Assembly (NCBI RefSeq): GCF_011947195.1
Contig: NZ_JAATVY010000025.1
Span: 26,163-90,162 of the forward strand
Direction of reading: 5' to 3'
Length of the DNA: 64,000 nt
From: Planosporangium thailandense
Lineage (GTDB): Bacteria; Actinomycetota; Actinomycetes; Mycobacteriales; Micromonosporaceae
Of the stretch, positions 37,004 through 46,033 are shown piece by piece. A model generated the notes under the pieces. The model was not told where the DNA came from. It worked only from the letters and a program-made list of their open reading frames with translations, and did not search any database. A program made the translations under genes and the position numbers. Position 1 is the first letter of the stretch. Every line of letters starts with the position of its first letter.

Positions 37004-38859
37004 CGCACGATCTGGCCGCGTTGTGCCTGGGGTTGATCGGCCGGCCGGTGCACCCCCACCAGGTCGCCATCCGGGCGGCCGACCAGACGCTCACGCACGC
37101 CGACGTGGCCGACCGGGTACGGGCCGGGGCGTCCTTTCTGGCTTCCCGCGGCGTCGGCGTGGGGAGCCTCGTCGGGGTACCCGCGGCGCGTTCGGCGCGG
37201 ACCGTCATCGACGTGCTGGCGGTGCTCGCGGCGAGATGCGCCTTCGTCGTGGTCGACGAGCCGCAGTGGCTGGGGTCCCGGCTTCGGGAGAGGTTGTGCG
37301 GGGTGCTCGGACACGACACTCACGGGCGGTGGGTGCTCACGCCGATCGACGCCCCGGCCGCCGCCGCGCCGCCCCCCTTGCCCGGCCGCCAAGGGGACGG
37401 GGCGGCATACGTCATGAGCACCTCCGGCAGCACCGGCGAGCCGAAGGAGACCGTCGTCACCAGGGGCGGCCTGCGTCACGTGTTCGGTGCGCTGCACGAC
37501 CTGCTCGGGTCGACCGTACCCCCGGCCGCCCGGTGGACGCAGTTGCATCCGCTGACCTTCGGGTTCGCGATGTGCGAGATCCTCGGGGCGATTACGTTCG
37601 GCGGCGAGCTGACCATCGTCGAGCGGGAGTCGCCACTCACTCTCGACGGGCTGCTGGTCGCGCTGGGCGCTGGCGGCCCCCGCGTCGTCTGCCTCACCCC
37701 GTCGGAACTGGCGCTGCTGGTGCGGCGCCTCGAGCGCGACGTCGCGGTGCCCCTGCCCTCGCACGTGCTGCTGAGCGGGGAACCGATGCACCGTGCGCCC
37801 GTGGACAGGCTGTTCCGGCTGCCCGGCGGGCATGCGGTGACGGTCGTCAACACGTACGCCGCCACCGAGACGTCCGGACAGATCACCGTCGCGCGCGTCC
37901 CCGCGGAGGAGGTGCGCGCCGCCGACGGCTTCGTCGGTCGTCCGCTGCCCGGTGTCGAAGTGGTGGTCAGAGAGCCGGACGGCCGGGCAGTCCCGTCGAC
38001 CGACCGGGTCGCGGTGGGCGAGATCTGCGTGAGTGGCCCGACGGTCGCCGGCGGGTACCTGGACCCCGTCGAGGACGCGCGGCGCTTCCGCCGCCGGCTG
38101 GTCGACGGCCGAGAGCACGTGGAGTACCGCACTGGCGATCTCGGGCGGTGGGGCGCGGACGGCGGACTGCACGTCCTGGGCCGGGCCGACCGTCGGGTGA
38201 AGGTCGGCGGCCGCTGGCTGGAGTTGGACGCGGTCGAGCGGCACCTGCGCGCGGATGCACAGGTCGCGGAGGCGGCGGTCCTGCTCGATGAGGGCTCGGA
38301 CGCCGACGGCGTCCGCCTCCGCTGCCTGCTGGCGGCCGTGGTGCCCGCCGCCGCCGACCCCGGGTTGGCCGTGCGCCTGCGTCGGCGGATCACCGCCCTC
38401 GTCGGTGCGCCGATGACCGTTCGGCTGCTTGTCGTACCCGCGCTTCCCACGCTGCCCAATGGCAAGGCGGACCCGCGCCGGCTGGCCAGGGTCGGCGTCG
38501 CCCCGTCCGGGGAACCCGCCACGTCGCCGGGCGGGGCGGGCGACGAGGTGGCGGAGCAGGTGGACCGGGCCTGGGCCGCGGTACTCGGCGCGGGCGCCGC
38601 GCGCCACGTCAACATCTTCGAACTCGGCGTCGACTCCATCGGCGTGGTGGCGGTGGCCGCGCAGCTGAGCCGGCTGCTGGGCCGTGAGGTCACCCCCGAG
38701 TTCCTTTTCGACAACCCGCGCCTCGCGCTGCAGATCGAGGCGTTACGCAGCGGCCCGCGACCGGCGCGTGTCCCCTCGCCGCGGGCGGCGGCCGGGGACG
38801 CGGCGGCGAGGCGCCGGCAGGCGCGACTTCGGCACCGGCAAGAAGGAGGACTGCGATGA
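36997..38859 (+). CDS. NRPS-like adenylation - carrier protein didomain
   Basis: 620 aa from GTG 36997, overlapping folE. The A domain (about 1-510) has A3 STSGSTGEPKE, A5 NTYAATETSGQ, A7 YRTGDLG, and A10 PNGKADPRRL with the catalytic Lys. In core A4 the aligned FGFAMCEIL has Gly where alpha-amino-acid-specific domains have Asp (FDxSVWE), so the substrate may lack an alpha-amino group. The C-terminal carrier domain (about 535-600) carries the phosphopantetheine Ser in FELGVDSIG. It probably loads the starter for the polyketide synthase that begins 4 bases before its end. Confidence 0.9.
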   Translation: MLTHDLAALCLGLIGRPVHPHQVAIRAADQTLTHADVADRVRAGASFLASRGVGVGSLVGVPAARSARTVIDVLAVLAARCAFVVVDEPQWLGSRLRERLCGVLGHDTHGRWVLTPIDAPAAAAPPPLPGRQGDGAAYVMSTSGSTGEPKETVVTRGGLRHVFGALHDLLGSTVPPAARWTQLHPLTFGFAMCEILGAITFGGELTIVERESPLTLDGLLVALGAGGPRVVCLTPSELALLVRRLERDVAVPLPSHVLLSGEPMHRAPVDRLFRLPGGHAVTVVNTYAATETSGQITVARVPAEEVRAADGFVGRPLPGVEVVVREPDGRAVPSTDRVAVGEICVSGPTVAGGYLDPVEDARRFRRRLVDGREHVEYRTGDLGRWGADGGLHVLGRADRRVKVGGRWLELDAVERHLRADAQVAEAAVLLDEGSDADGVRLRCLLAAVVPAAADPGLAVRLRRRITALVGAPMTVRLLVVPALPTLPNGKADPRRLARVGVAPSGEPATSPGGAGDEVAEQVDRAWAAVLGAGAARHVNIFELGVDSIGVVAVAAQLSRLLGREVTPEFLFDNPRLALQIEALRSGPRPARVPSPRAAAGDAAARRRQARLRHRQEGGLR

Positions 38860-41800
38860 GCGGGCAGGTGGCTGTGGTCGGGTACGCGTGCCGGGTCCCC
38901 GGCGCCGACGACGTGGCCGGCCTATGGGACATCGTCGTAAACGGCCGGGACGTGGTGACCCGCGCCTCCACGAACGTCGGCGCGACCTCCGGCGACCGGG
39001 TCCACGCCTACGGCGTGCTCTCCGGGTACGACCTGTTCGACGAGGCGTTCTTCGGCTACTCCCCGCGGGAGGCGGCCGAGATTGACCCGCAGCAGCGGCT
39101 CCTGCTGGAGTGCGCGGTCGAGGCGCTGGAGGACGCGTGCGTGCGGCCCGACCGGCTGCCGTGTGACGTCGGGGTGTACGCCTCGGTGGGGCTCAGCGGA
39201 TACCTGCTCAACACCTGGCAGCCGGCGTCCGGAGCGGAGTCGCTCCCGGCGCTGCTCGGTGGGGACGGTCATTACGCCGCGACCAGGATCGCGTACAAGC
39301 TCGGCCTGACCGGGCCGGCGGTCTCGGTCGGCTCGGCCTGCTCCTCGTCGCTGCTGGCGGTGCACCTGGCCGCGCAGGCGATTCTCGGCGGCGAGTGCGA
39401 GGTGGCGCTGGCCGGCGGCATGGACGTCGAGGTGCCCCAACCGACGAGCTACCTGTACCAGGACGGCGGGATCCTGTCCAACGACGGCGTGTGTCGCCCG
39501 TTCGACCGGCACGCCACCGGCACCGTGTTCGGCTCCGGCGGGGGACTGGTCGTGCTGGCCGCCTGGGAGCTCGCCCAGGCGCGGGGCTGGCCGGTGCGGG
39601 CCGTCCTGCGCGGCTCGGCCGCGAACAACGACGGCGATCAGAAGGCGTCGTTCACCGCACCCCGCGCCGGGCGGCAGGCGGACGTGATCGCGCAGGCGCT
39701 CGCCGTAGCCGGGGTTGACCCGGCCGAAGTGACCTACGTCGAGTGCCACGGGACAGGTACCGACCTTGGCGACCGCAGCGAGATCAACGCCCTCCGCCAG
39801 GTCTTCGGCGCCACCCCGCCGACCGCGTTGGGCTCGGTCAAGGCGAACCTTGGTCACCTGCGGGTGGGAGCCGGCGTGGTGGGCCTGATCAAGGCTTGTG
39901 AGGTCGTCCGGCGGGGGGTTGTCCCGCCGTGCGCCAACCTCGACGACCCGACGCCCACAGCCGTCGACCTCGGGGCGCGGCTGCCCAGCGAACCGCTGCC
40001 CATCCCGTTGCCGCCGGCGCAGCGGGTGGCCGGCGTCAGTTCCTTCGGTTTCGGCGGCACCAACGTGCACGTGGTGGTTTCCGGGCATGCCGCCGGCACA
40101 CAACCGGAGCGTCGGCCGGCGCGAGGCTCTGTGCTGGTGACGCTGTCGTCGGCCGGGCCGGACTCGTGCCTGGCCAGCGCCGGACGACTAGCGGCGCAGC
40201 TGCGCGCGGATCCCTCGATCGACCTCGCGGACGTCGCGCACACCCTGCACGAGGGCCGGACCGACGGTGCGTACCGGTACGCGGTCGTCGCCGACGACCG
40301 GCCGGCGCTCGCCGACGCGCTCGAGGGCCGCGGCGGCCGGGTCGCCGAGGCGTGGAGTGACGCCCCGGGCGACGTGCTCGTGCTCCTCCCCGGCCAGGGC
40401 ACCGACCTCGGCCCGCTCGCTGCCGGTATGTACGGCTGGGAGCAGGAGTTCACGCGTGCGCTCGACACGTACTGGGCGCAGGTGCGGCGGGTGGACCCGA
40501 CGGTGCCGGGCCTGCCCGAGGCGCTGGCCGCGCCGCGCGAGCTGCGGCTGCCGGCGGCGCACGGCCTGCACGTCTCGATCGGGCTGGCGGTTGTCGACCA
40601 GCTGCGTTCCCGTGGCTTGACCGCGGCCGCGTTCGCGGGCTACTCGCTGGGGGAGTACGCGGCGGCGGCCGCGGCGGGCGCCCTTGCGGGTTCCGACGCC
40701 GTCCGACTCGTGGTCGAGCGCGGCCGGATCCTGGCAGCGGGGGCGCCGGCCGGCGACATGATCCTGGTCGACGGCGAGCGTGAGCGGCTGGCCGAGACGG
40801 TGCCCAACGTACCGGTTGCGATTCGGGTGTCGGCGCGACGCCATGTGCTCGCCGTCGCCGAGTCGGACATCGGGGAGGTGCTGCGCCGGCTCGACGCCGC
40901 CGGGCTGCGGCACCGGCGGCTCGACCTCGGCATCCCGTATCACTCGCCGTTGCTGGACCCGGCCGCGCGGCTGCTGGACGAGGCCGCAGCCCGGACCGAC
41001 CTGCGCGCCGACAACCGGTTCCTGGCGACCGCCGCGGCTTCGCACAAGCCGGTCGGGTACTGGGGCCGGCACCTGGCCGGCCCTGTCGACTTCACCCGGG
41101 TGGCGGACCGCGCGGCGGCCATGGGGGTCGTCGCCGGCTGCCACGTGGTCGACCTCAGCGGGGACGGCTTCCTTGCCCGGGCGTTGACCGACGGGGGCGT
41201 CGCCCCTACCCAGACGGTGCTGCTGCACGAGACCGGTCACCCGGTGCGCGAAAGCTACCTGTTGGCCCTGGCGCAGCTGTGGAGCCGGGGAATCGGCGTC
41301 GATCCCGCGACGCCGGGTGCAACGGACCGGCGGTTGATCCCGCTGGTGCCACGGGCCTTCGACCGGACCCGGCACGCGAAGGACCTGGTGGCCGAGCGCC
41401 CCGACGGGTCCGGCGGGGCACGGCGCCGCCTGGTGCGCCGGGAGCGCTCGCTGGCCCGCTGGGCGTACCAGCCGAGTTGGCGGATGAAGCGGCGCGGACC
41501 GGTGACCGAGGACGTCGCGGGGCAGCGCTGGCTGGTCTTCGTGGACGCGGACGGCCTGGCGGCCCCCGTCGTCGGGCGGCTGCGCCAACGCGGGGTGGAC
41601 TGCGAACTGGTCGGCTTCGGCCCGGCGGCCGACGGCGTCGTCACGGTCACCCCCGGGGACGAGGCCTCGGTCAAGGCGATGGTGCGCGGGCTGGGGCTCG
41701 ACCGGCACCCCATCGACCGGATCGTGCACCTGTCGTGCGCCGGGGACCTGCCGGACGCCGGCGACCTGGCCGGCCGAATGGCCACCATCGAGCGGGAACT

Positions 41801-43331
41801 GGACCTGGGGTTCTACCCGATTCTGCACACCCTCCAGGAGATGGCCACCCAACAGGGCGCCCGCCACGTGCACCTGGACATCGTCGCCCGGGGGATCCAC
41901 GCGCTCGTGCCGACCTCCGAGCAGACCATCCCCGAGCGCGCTCTGCTGCTCGGCCCGGCGCTGGTCATCCCCCAGGACTTCGCGTTCATGTCGGCCCGGA
42001 CGCTGGACGTCGGCGGCCTGCTCGACCCGAACGGGCGGGTGGACACCGGTGAGCTGCTGGCCGAGCTGCTGCACCCGGCGTACGACAAGGCGGTGACCTT
42101 CGGGCAGGGCGCGCGCTGGGTGCGTGGCTACGAGCGCGACGTGCTTCCCGAGGTTCCGGCCGGCGAGACCCCGCTCCGGCTGCGGGACCGGGGCGTGTAT
42201 CTGATCACCGGCGGGCTGGGCGGGATCGGCATGACGCTCGCCGAGTACCTGGTGCGTACCTGCCGCGCCCGGTTGATCCTGACCGGTCTCGAGACGGTTC
42301 CGGACACCGCGTGGGATGGCGATCCGGCCAGCCTCCCCGCCGACCCGCTGCTGGCCGAGCGGGTCCGACGCATCCGCAAGCTGGTCGAGCTCGGAGGCGA
42401 GGTGTTGGCGGTACGCTGCGACGCGGCCGACTCGGAGCAGACCCGGGCGCTCTTCGCACAGATCGAGAAGCGCTTCGGCGAGCTCAACGGCGTGGTGCAC
42501 GCGGCCGGAGTGTTCGAGACGCAGCGGGCGTTCCGCGGGCTCGACGACACCTCGCGGGAGGACTGCGCCCGGCGGCTGCGGCCCAAGGTCGACGGAACGG
42601 TGGTGCTCTCGGAGTTCATCCGCGGTCGCAAGCTGGACTTCGTCCTGATGCAGTCGTCGCTCTCGGCCCAGCTGGGCGGGCTCGGCTTCTACGCCTACAC
42701 GGCAGGCAACGCGTTCATGGACGCGTTCGCCGAGCGACACCGCAACGACGACCTCCCGTGGATGAGCGTCAACTGGGACGGGTGGATCTTCCGCGAGCGC
42801 GACGACGACACCCAGCAGTCGGTCATCGCACCGTCGTTCGCCTCGCCGGACTTCGGGGTGGTCGCCGAGATCGCGGTGCGGCCGAGCGAGGGCGCCGAGA
42901 TCTACGCCCGACTGATGCAGTTGACCGAGCCGCACCAGATCCTCATCTCGACAGCCGACTTCGAGGCCCGGGTAGCGCAATGGGTCGACCTGACCGTCGC
43001 CCGGCACGACGGGGCGACCGGCCCGGAGGCAGCGCCTACATCGGACCCGGCCGGGTCGTCCGACGAGCGCTCCGACGACATCGAGCTCGAGGTGGCGCGG
43101 ATCTGGCGCGACATCCTCGGCAGGGACGACGTCGGCCCGGACAGCAACTTCTTCGCCCTGGGCGGCGACTCGTTGCTGGGTGTCGCGCTGGCGTACCGGT
43201 TGAGCCAGCACAGCGGCGCGGTGCTGTCGGTCATCACGTTGTTCGAGAACCCCACGGTGGCGGCGATGGCCGCCGAGATCAGGCGGCTGCGGGACCGGCG
43301 CCCGGCCCCGGCCGCGGCGGGAGGGAAGTGA
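38856..43331 (+). CDS. Type I polyketide synthase module, KS-AT-KR-ACP
   Basis: 1491 aa. KS (about 1-410): active Cys162 in GSACSSS, His298 in ECHGTGTD, His334 in KANLGHL. AT (about 505-800): Ser597 in GYSLGEY, with IPYHSPLL at the specificity region, uninformative but compatible with malonyl. KR (about 1100-1330): TGGLGGIG, Ser in MQSSLSAQLGG, Tyr and Asn in FYAYTAGNAF, so it should be active. ACP near 1400-1470 with Ser in LGGDSLLG. No DH or ER. One extension would give a beta-hydroxyacyl product on the ACP. Starts as ATGA with the A-PCP gene. Confidence 0.93.
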   Translation: MSGQVAVVGYACRVPGADDVAGLWDIVVNGRDVVTRASTNVGATSGDRVHAYGVLSGYDLFDEAFFGYSPREAAEIDPQQRLLLECAVEALEDACVRPDRLPCDVGVYASVGLSGYLLNTWQPASGAESLPALLGGDGHYAATRIAYKLGLTGPAVSVGSACSSSLLAVHLAAQAILGGECEVALAGGMDVEVPQPTSYLYQDGGILSNDGVCRPFDRHATGTVFGSGGGLVVLAAWELAQARGWPVRAVLRGSAANNDGDQKASFTAPRAGRQADVIAQALAVAGVDPAEVTYVECHGTGTDLGDRSEINALRQVFGATPPTALGSVKANLGHLRVGAGVVGLIKACEVVRRGVVPPCANLDDPTPTAVDLGARLPSEPLPIPLPPAQRVAGVSSFGFGGTNVHVVVSGHAAGTQPERRPARGSVLVTLSSAGPDSCLASAGRLAAQLRADPSIDLADVAHTLHEGRTDGAYRYAVVADDRPALADALEGRGGRVAEAWSDAPGDVLVLLPGQGTDLGPLAAGMYGWEQEFTRALDTYWAQVRRVDPTVPGLPEALAAPRELRLPAAHGLHVSIGLAVVDQLRSRGLTAAAFAGYSLGEYAAAAAAGALAGSDAVRLVVERGRILAAGAPAGDMILVDGERERLAETVPNVPVAIRVSARRHVLAVAESDIGEVLRRLDAAGLRHRRLDLGIPYHSPLLDPAARLLDEAAARTDLRADNRFLATAAASHKPVGYWGRHLAGPVDFTRVADRAAAMGVVAGCHVVDLSGDGFLARALTDGGVAPTQTVLLHETGHPVRESYLLALAQLWSRGIGVDPATPGATDRRLIPLVPRAFDRTRHAKDLVAERPDGSGGARRRLVRRERSLARWAYQPSWRMKRRGPVTEDVAGQRWLVFVDADGLAAPVVGRLRQRGVDCELVGFGPAADGVVTVTPGDEASVKAMVRGLGLDRHPIDRIVHLSCAGDLPDAGDLAGRMATIERELDLGFYPILHTLQEMATQQGARHVHLDIVARGIHALVPTSEQTIPERALLLGPALVIPQDFAFMSARTLDVGGLLDPNGRVDTGELLAELLHPAYDKAVTFGQGARWVRGYERDVLPEVPAGETPLRLRDRGVYLITGGLGGIGMTLAEYLVRTCRARLILTGLETVPDTAWDGDPASLPADPLLAERVRRIRKLVELGGEVLAVRCDAADSEQTRALFAQIEKRFGELNGVVHAAGVFETQRAFRGLDDTSREDCARRLRPKVDGTVVLSEFIRGRKLDFVLMQSSLSAQLGGLGFYAYTAGNAFMDAFAERHRNDDLPWMSVNWDGWIFRERDDDTQQSVIAPSFASPDFGVVAEIAVRPSEGAEIYARLMQLTEPHQILISTADFEARVAQWVDLTVARHDGATGPEAAPTSDPAGSSDERSDDIELEVARIWRDILGRDDVGPDSNFFALGGDSLLGVALAYRLSQHSGAVLSVITLFENPTVAAMAAEIRRLRDRRPAPAAAGGK

Positions 43332-43332
43332 C

Positions 43333-43881
43333 ATGCTCGATCGCGACCAGGGCGAGCCGCGGCGGACGCCGGAGGAGGCGGCCGTCGCGGTTGCCGGACG
43401 GCCGGCCATCCGTCGTCCCGCCGCGGACTTCAGGGTGCGCAAGCTTTTCGACGACCTGCCGTGCTGCCACCGGTCCTGGGCGCACGGCGGCAAATGCGCC
43501 TTCCTGCACGGGTACGAGCGCTCCTTCGAGATCGAGTTCGCGTGCGCGGAGCTGGACCCGGCGACCGGTTTCGTCGTGGACTTCGGTGACCTGAAGGAGG
43601 TGCGCCGGCTGCTGAGCGACCAGTTCGACCACACCACCCTGGTCGCGGAGAACGACCCGGAGCGGGAACTGTTCGAGCAGCTCGGGCGCCGGGGCGTGGT
43701 CGACTTGCGGATCATGGCGAACACCGGCATGGAGGGCGCCGCCGAGTGGGCACTCGAGCACGCCGACCGCATCGTCCGCGACCGGACGGGCGGCCGGGTC
43801 CGCGTCACCCGGGTCTGCGCCCGGGAATCCCGCAAGAACGCGGTCACACTCGTCGCCGGTACTGACGGAACGGTCGACTGA
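43333..43881 (+). CDS. 6-pyruvoyltetrahydropterin synthase / QueD-family homologue with altered metal motif
   Basis: 182 aa. The fold signatures are LPCCHRSWAHGGKCAFLHGY, GFVVDFGDLKEVRRLL, LSDQFDHTTLVAEND and NTGMEGAAEWALEHA. In QueD/PTPS the Zn is held by one His plus an HGH pair; here HGH reads HGY, so one expected ligand is missing, while the Cys before it (KCAFLHG) and the DH pair are kept. The substrate would be dihydroneopterin triphosphate from the operon's FolE. It could make a 6-substituted tetrahydropterin or have a changed reaction. No QueE or QueC is nearby, so a queuosine/deazapurine route is unlikely. Confidence 0.8.
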   Translation: MLDRDQGEPRRTPEEAAVAVAGRPAIRRPAADFRVRKLFDDLPCCHRSWAHGGKCAFLHGYERSFEIEFACAELDPATGFVVDFGDLKEVRRLLSDQFDHTTLVAENDPERELFEQLGRRGVVDLRIMANTGMEGAAEWALEHADRIVRDRTGGRVRVTRVCARESRKNAVTLVAGTDGTVD

Positions 43882-43883
43882 GC

Positions 43884-44753
43884 GTGGGCACCTGTACCGA
43901 CGGTGGCTCCGCCGACGTCGCGACCGGCGGGATCCGGCCGGTGCTGCCCACGCGGGCCGGCCGGGGGCAGCAGGACTGGCTGGTGCTGCCGGGTTGGGGG
44001 CAGACGGGCGCGTTCTGGGTGCCGGTCGCGCGCTGGCTCGGCGCCGCCGGGGTAGGCCTGGACTGCGCAGATCTGGCCGCGCTGGCCGAGGCGTGCGCCG
44101 CGCCACCGGGTACCCTCGCGCGGACCCGGGAACTGCTCGACCGGCTGGCGGAGCAGGCACGCCGGCGGATGCCGCTGGTGCTCCTCGGCCACTCGGCGGG
44201 CGCCGCCCTGGCCGTGCTGCTGGCCGGGCACCTTCCCGGCGTCCGGGCACTGGCGCTGGTGGAGCCGGTGCCCGCGCACTTCGGCTGCGTGGCCGAGACT
44301 CGCCCGGCGCGACCGCCCGTACCGTCCGCGCAGCGGCACTCGCGCGCCGCCGCGCCACCGGGCGGGCCCGACCGGATCGAGCAGGCCCTCCGGGAGATCT
44401 ACCCGGCCGCCGCCGCCACGACGCTCCGCACGGTGGCGTCCGGGCTGTGGGCCGAGGCGGTACCGGTACGCGCGGCCGCCGTCCGGGCCCCGGGAGCGGG
44501 TGACCCGGCAAGGGTCGCGGCGGTCAGGGCCGCCCTGGCCGCGGCGGCGGTGCCGATCCTCATCGTCCGAGGTACGGCCAGCACATTCCTGAGTGGACCG
44601 GATGCGCAGCGGTTGGCAGCCGCCGTGGTCGGGCGGTGCCACCTCGCCGTGATTCCCCGCGCCGGCCATTCCCCGCACGTGGACCGGCCTCGCGACACGG
44701 CCGCCGTGCTGAGTGACCTCGCACGGCTCGTCGACGATGGAGCTCTACCGTGA
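43884..44753 (+). CDS. Alpha/beta-hydrolase, thioesterase-like
   Basis: 289 aa from GTG 43884. WLVLPGWGQTGAFW, nucleophile LLGHSAGAALAV and His in PRAGHSPHVDRP are visible; VRGTASTFLSG may supply the acid region. In the operon it could release the product from the carrier protein or edit misprimed carriers, or it could hydrolyse an ester in the product. It is not a clear type II thioesterase by motif. Overlaps the exporter gene start. Confidence 0.72.
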   Translation: MGTCTDGGSADVATGGIRPVLPTRAGRGQQDWLVLPGWGQTGAFWVPVARWLGAAGVGLDCADLAALAEACAAPPGTLARTRELLDRLAEQARRRMPLVLLGHSAGAALAVLLAGHLPGVRALALVEPVPAHFGCVAETRPARPPVPSAQRHSRAAAPPGGPDRIEQALREIYPAAAATTLRTVASGLWAEAVPVRAAAVRAPGAGDPARVAAVRAALAAAAVPILIVRGTASTFLSGPDAQRLAAAVVGRCHLAVIPRAGHSPHVDRPRDTAAVLSDLARLVDDGALP

Positions 44754-46033
44754 CCGACGGACAGCTCACCACGGGCGACCCGACCTCCCCGAACGGGCGG
44801 GACACGGCGGCCGGCCCCACCGACCGGCGCCGGGAGCGACTGGGTGCGCTGCGGGAACGTGACTTCCGGCTCGTGTTCACCGGCCAGGCGCTGTCGCTCG
44901 TCGGTGACGGCGCGTACCTGACCGTGCTCACCTGGTTCAGCTTCAGCGTGGCGCACTCCGCCCGGTCGGTCGGCCTCGTGCTCGGTGCCCTCGCGGTCGC
45001 GACGCTCTGCAGCCTCCTGCTTGGCGGCGCGCTCGCGGACCGGTACGACCGGCGGCGCCTCATGATCGTTTCGGACCTGGGGCGGTTCGGGGCGGTGGCG
45101 GCGCTGACCGCCATGACGGTGACGGGCACCGCGTCCCTGCCAGGGCTGATGGCCGTCGCTCTGGTGGCCGGGCTGTTCGACGGGCTGTTCTCGCCGGCGT
45201 TCGCCGGCCTCGTCCCGCTGCTGGTGCGTCCGCACCTGGTGCCGTCGGCCAACGCGTTGGTCGGCTTCGTCCGGGCGGCCGGCGGCATCGTCGGTCCGCT
45301 CCTCGGCGGTGTCCTGTACGCCGCGGCCGGGCCGGCCACCGTCTTCGGGCTCAACGCGGCCTCGTTTCTCGCCGCCGCGTTGCTCGCCGGACGCGCCTCG
45401 CCGGCGCCGCCGCGTACGCTGGCCGTCCCCGAGAATCCGTTGCGGGGCATCCTCGAGGGCGCCCGGTACGTGCTCACGGTGCCGCTGCTGGTCTCCATCC
45501 CGGTCGCCGCGGTGGCGCTCATGATCTCGGAAGGGCCGACCCAGGTCCTGATGCCCAAGCTCGTCAGCGAGCATTTCCACGGCAATGCCGGCACGCTCGG
45601 CGCGTTCAACGCCGCGGTGGGCGTCGGATCCGCCCTCGGTGCCCTCTGCTACGCCTGGCTGCGGCCGGGACAGCGGCGGGCCGTGCTCGTGTACTCGATC
45701 TGGACGGCCAGCCATGTCGTGTGCGCGGTTCTCGTACTCCTGCCGTCGGTCCCGGCGGCTGTCGGGTTGGCGGTCGTGCGCGGCCTGCTGGGTGGGTACG
45801 GGGCGGCGCTGTGGGAGACGCTGCTGATGCAGGTCGTCCCGCAGGACAAGCTGTCGCGGGTCTTCAGCTTCGACAGCTTTGGGGTGATGATCTTCATGCC
45901 GCTCGGGTACACGTTGGCGTCCGCCGTCGCGCCGCTCGCCGCGACCGGCACACTCATCGCGACCGGTCAGCTCGCCGCGGGCGTACTCATGATCAGTCTG
46001 TTGGCCTTCCGGCGCGTCCGGGGTGTGCAGTGA
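44750..46033 (+). CDS. MFS exporter of the pterin/NRPS/PKS operon
   Basis: 427 aa from GTG 44750 (GTGA overlap). About 12 hydrophobic segments. FRLVFTGQALSLVGDGAYLTVLTWF and GGALADRYDRRRLMIVSDL (MFS loop 2-3 motif) are typical of the enterobactin-exporter-like MFS group. Its place in the operon suggests export of or self-resistance to the product. Confidence 0.87.
   Translation: MTDGQLTTGDPTSPNGRDTAAGPTDRRRERLGALRERDFRLVFTGQALSLVGDGAYLTVLTWFSFSVAHSARSVGLVLGALAVATLCSLLLGGALADRYDRRRLMIVSDLGRFGAVAALTAMTVTGTASLPGLMAVALVAGLFDGLFSPAFAGLVPLLVRPHLVPSANALVGFVRAAGGIVGPLLGGVLYAAAGPATVFGLNAASFLAAALLAGRASPAPPRTLAVPENPLRGILEGARYVLTVPLLVSIPVAAVALMISEGPTQVLMPKLVSEHFHGNAGTLGAFNAAVGVGSALGALCYAWLRPGQRRAVLVYSIWTASHVVCAVLVLLPSVPAAVGLAVVRGLLGGYGAALWETLLMQVVPQDKLSRVFSFDSFGVMIFMPLGYTLASAVAPLAATGTLIATGQLAAGVLMISLLAFRRVRGVQ

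Noticed and set aside
43333..43881. Deazapurine/queuosine pathway for the FolE and QueD-like genes
   Set aside because: No QueE, QueC or QueF homologue is near; the radical SAM enzyme at 59.5 kb is a B12-type RiPP enzyme, not QueE.
40188..44678. 1496-codon open frame on the minus strand across the PKS gene
   Set aside because: It is an antisense shadow caused by high GC at third positions. Its translation is low-complexity and Arg/Gly-rich, and the plus strand carries complete KS, AT, KR and ACP motifs.
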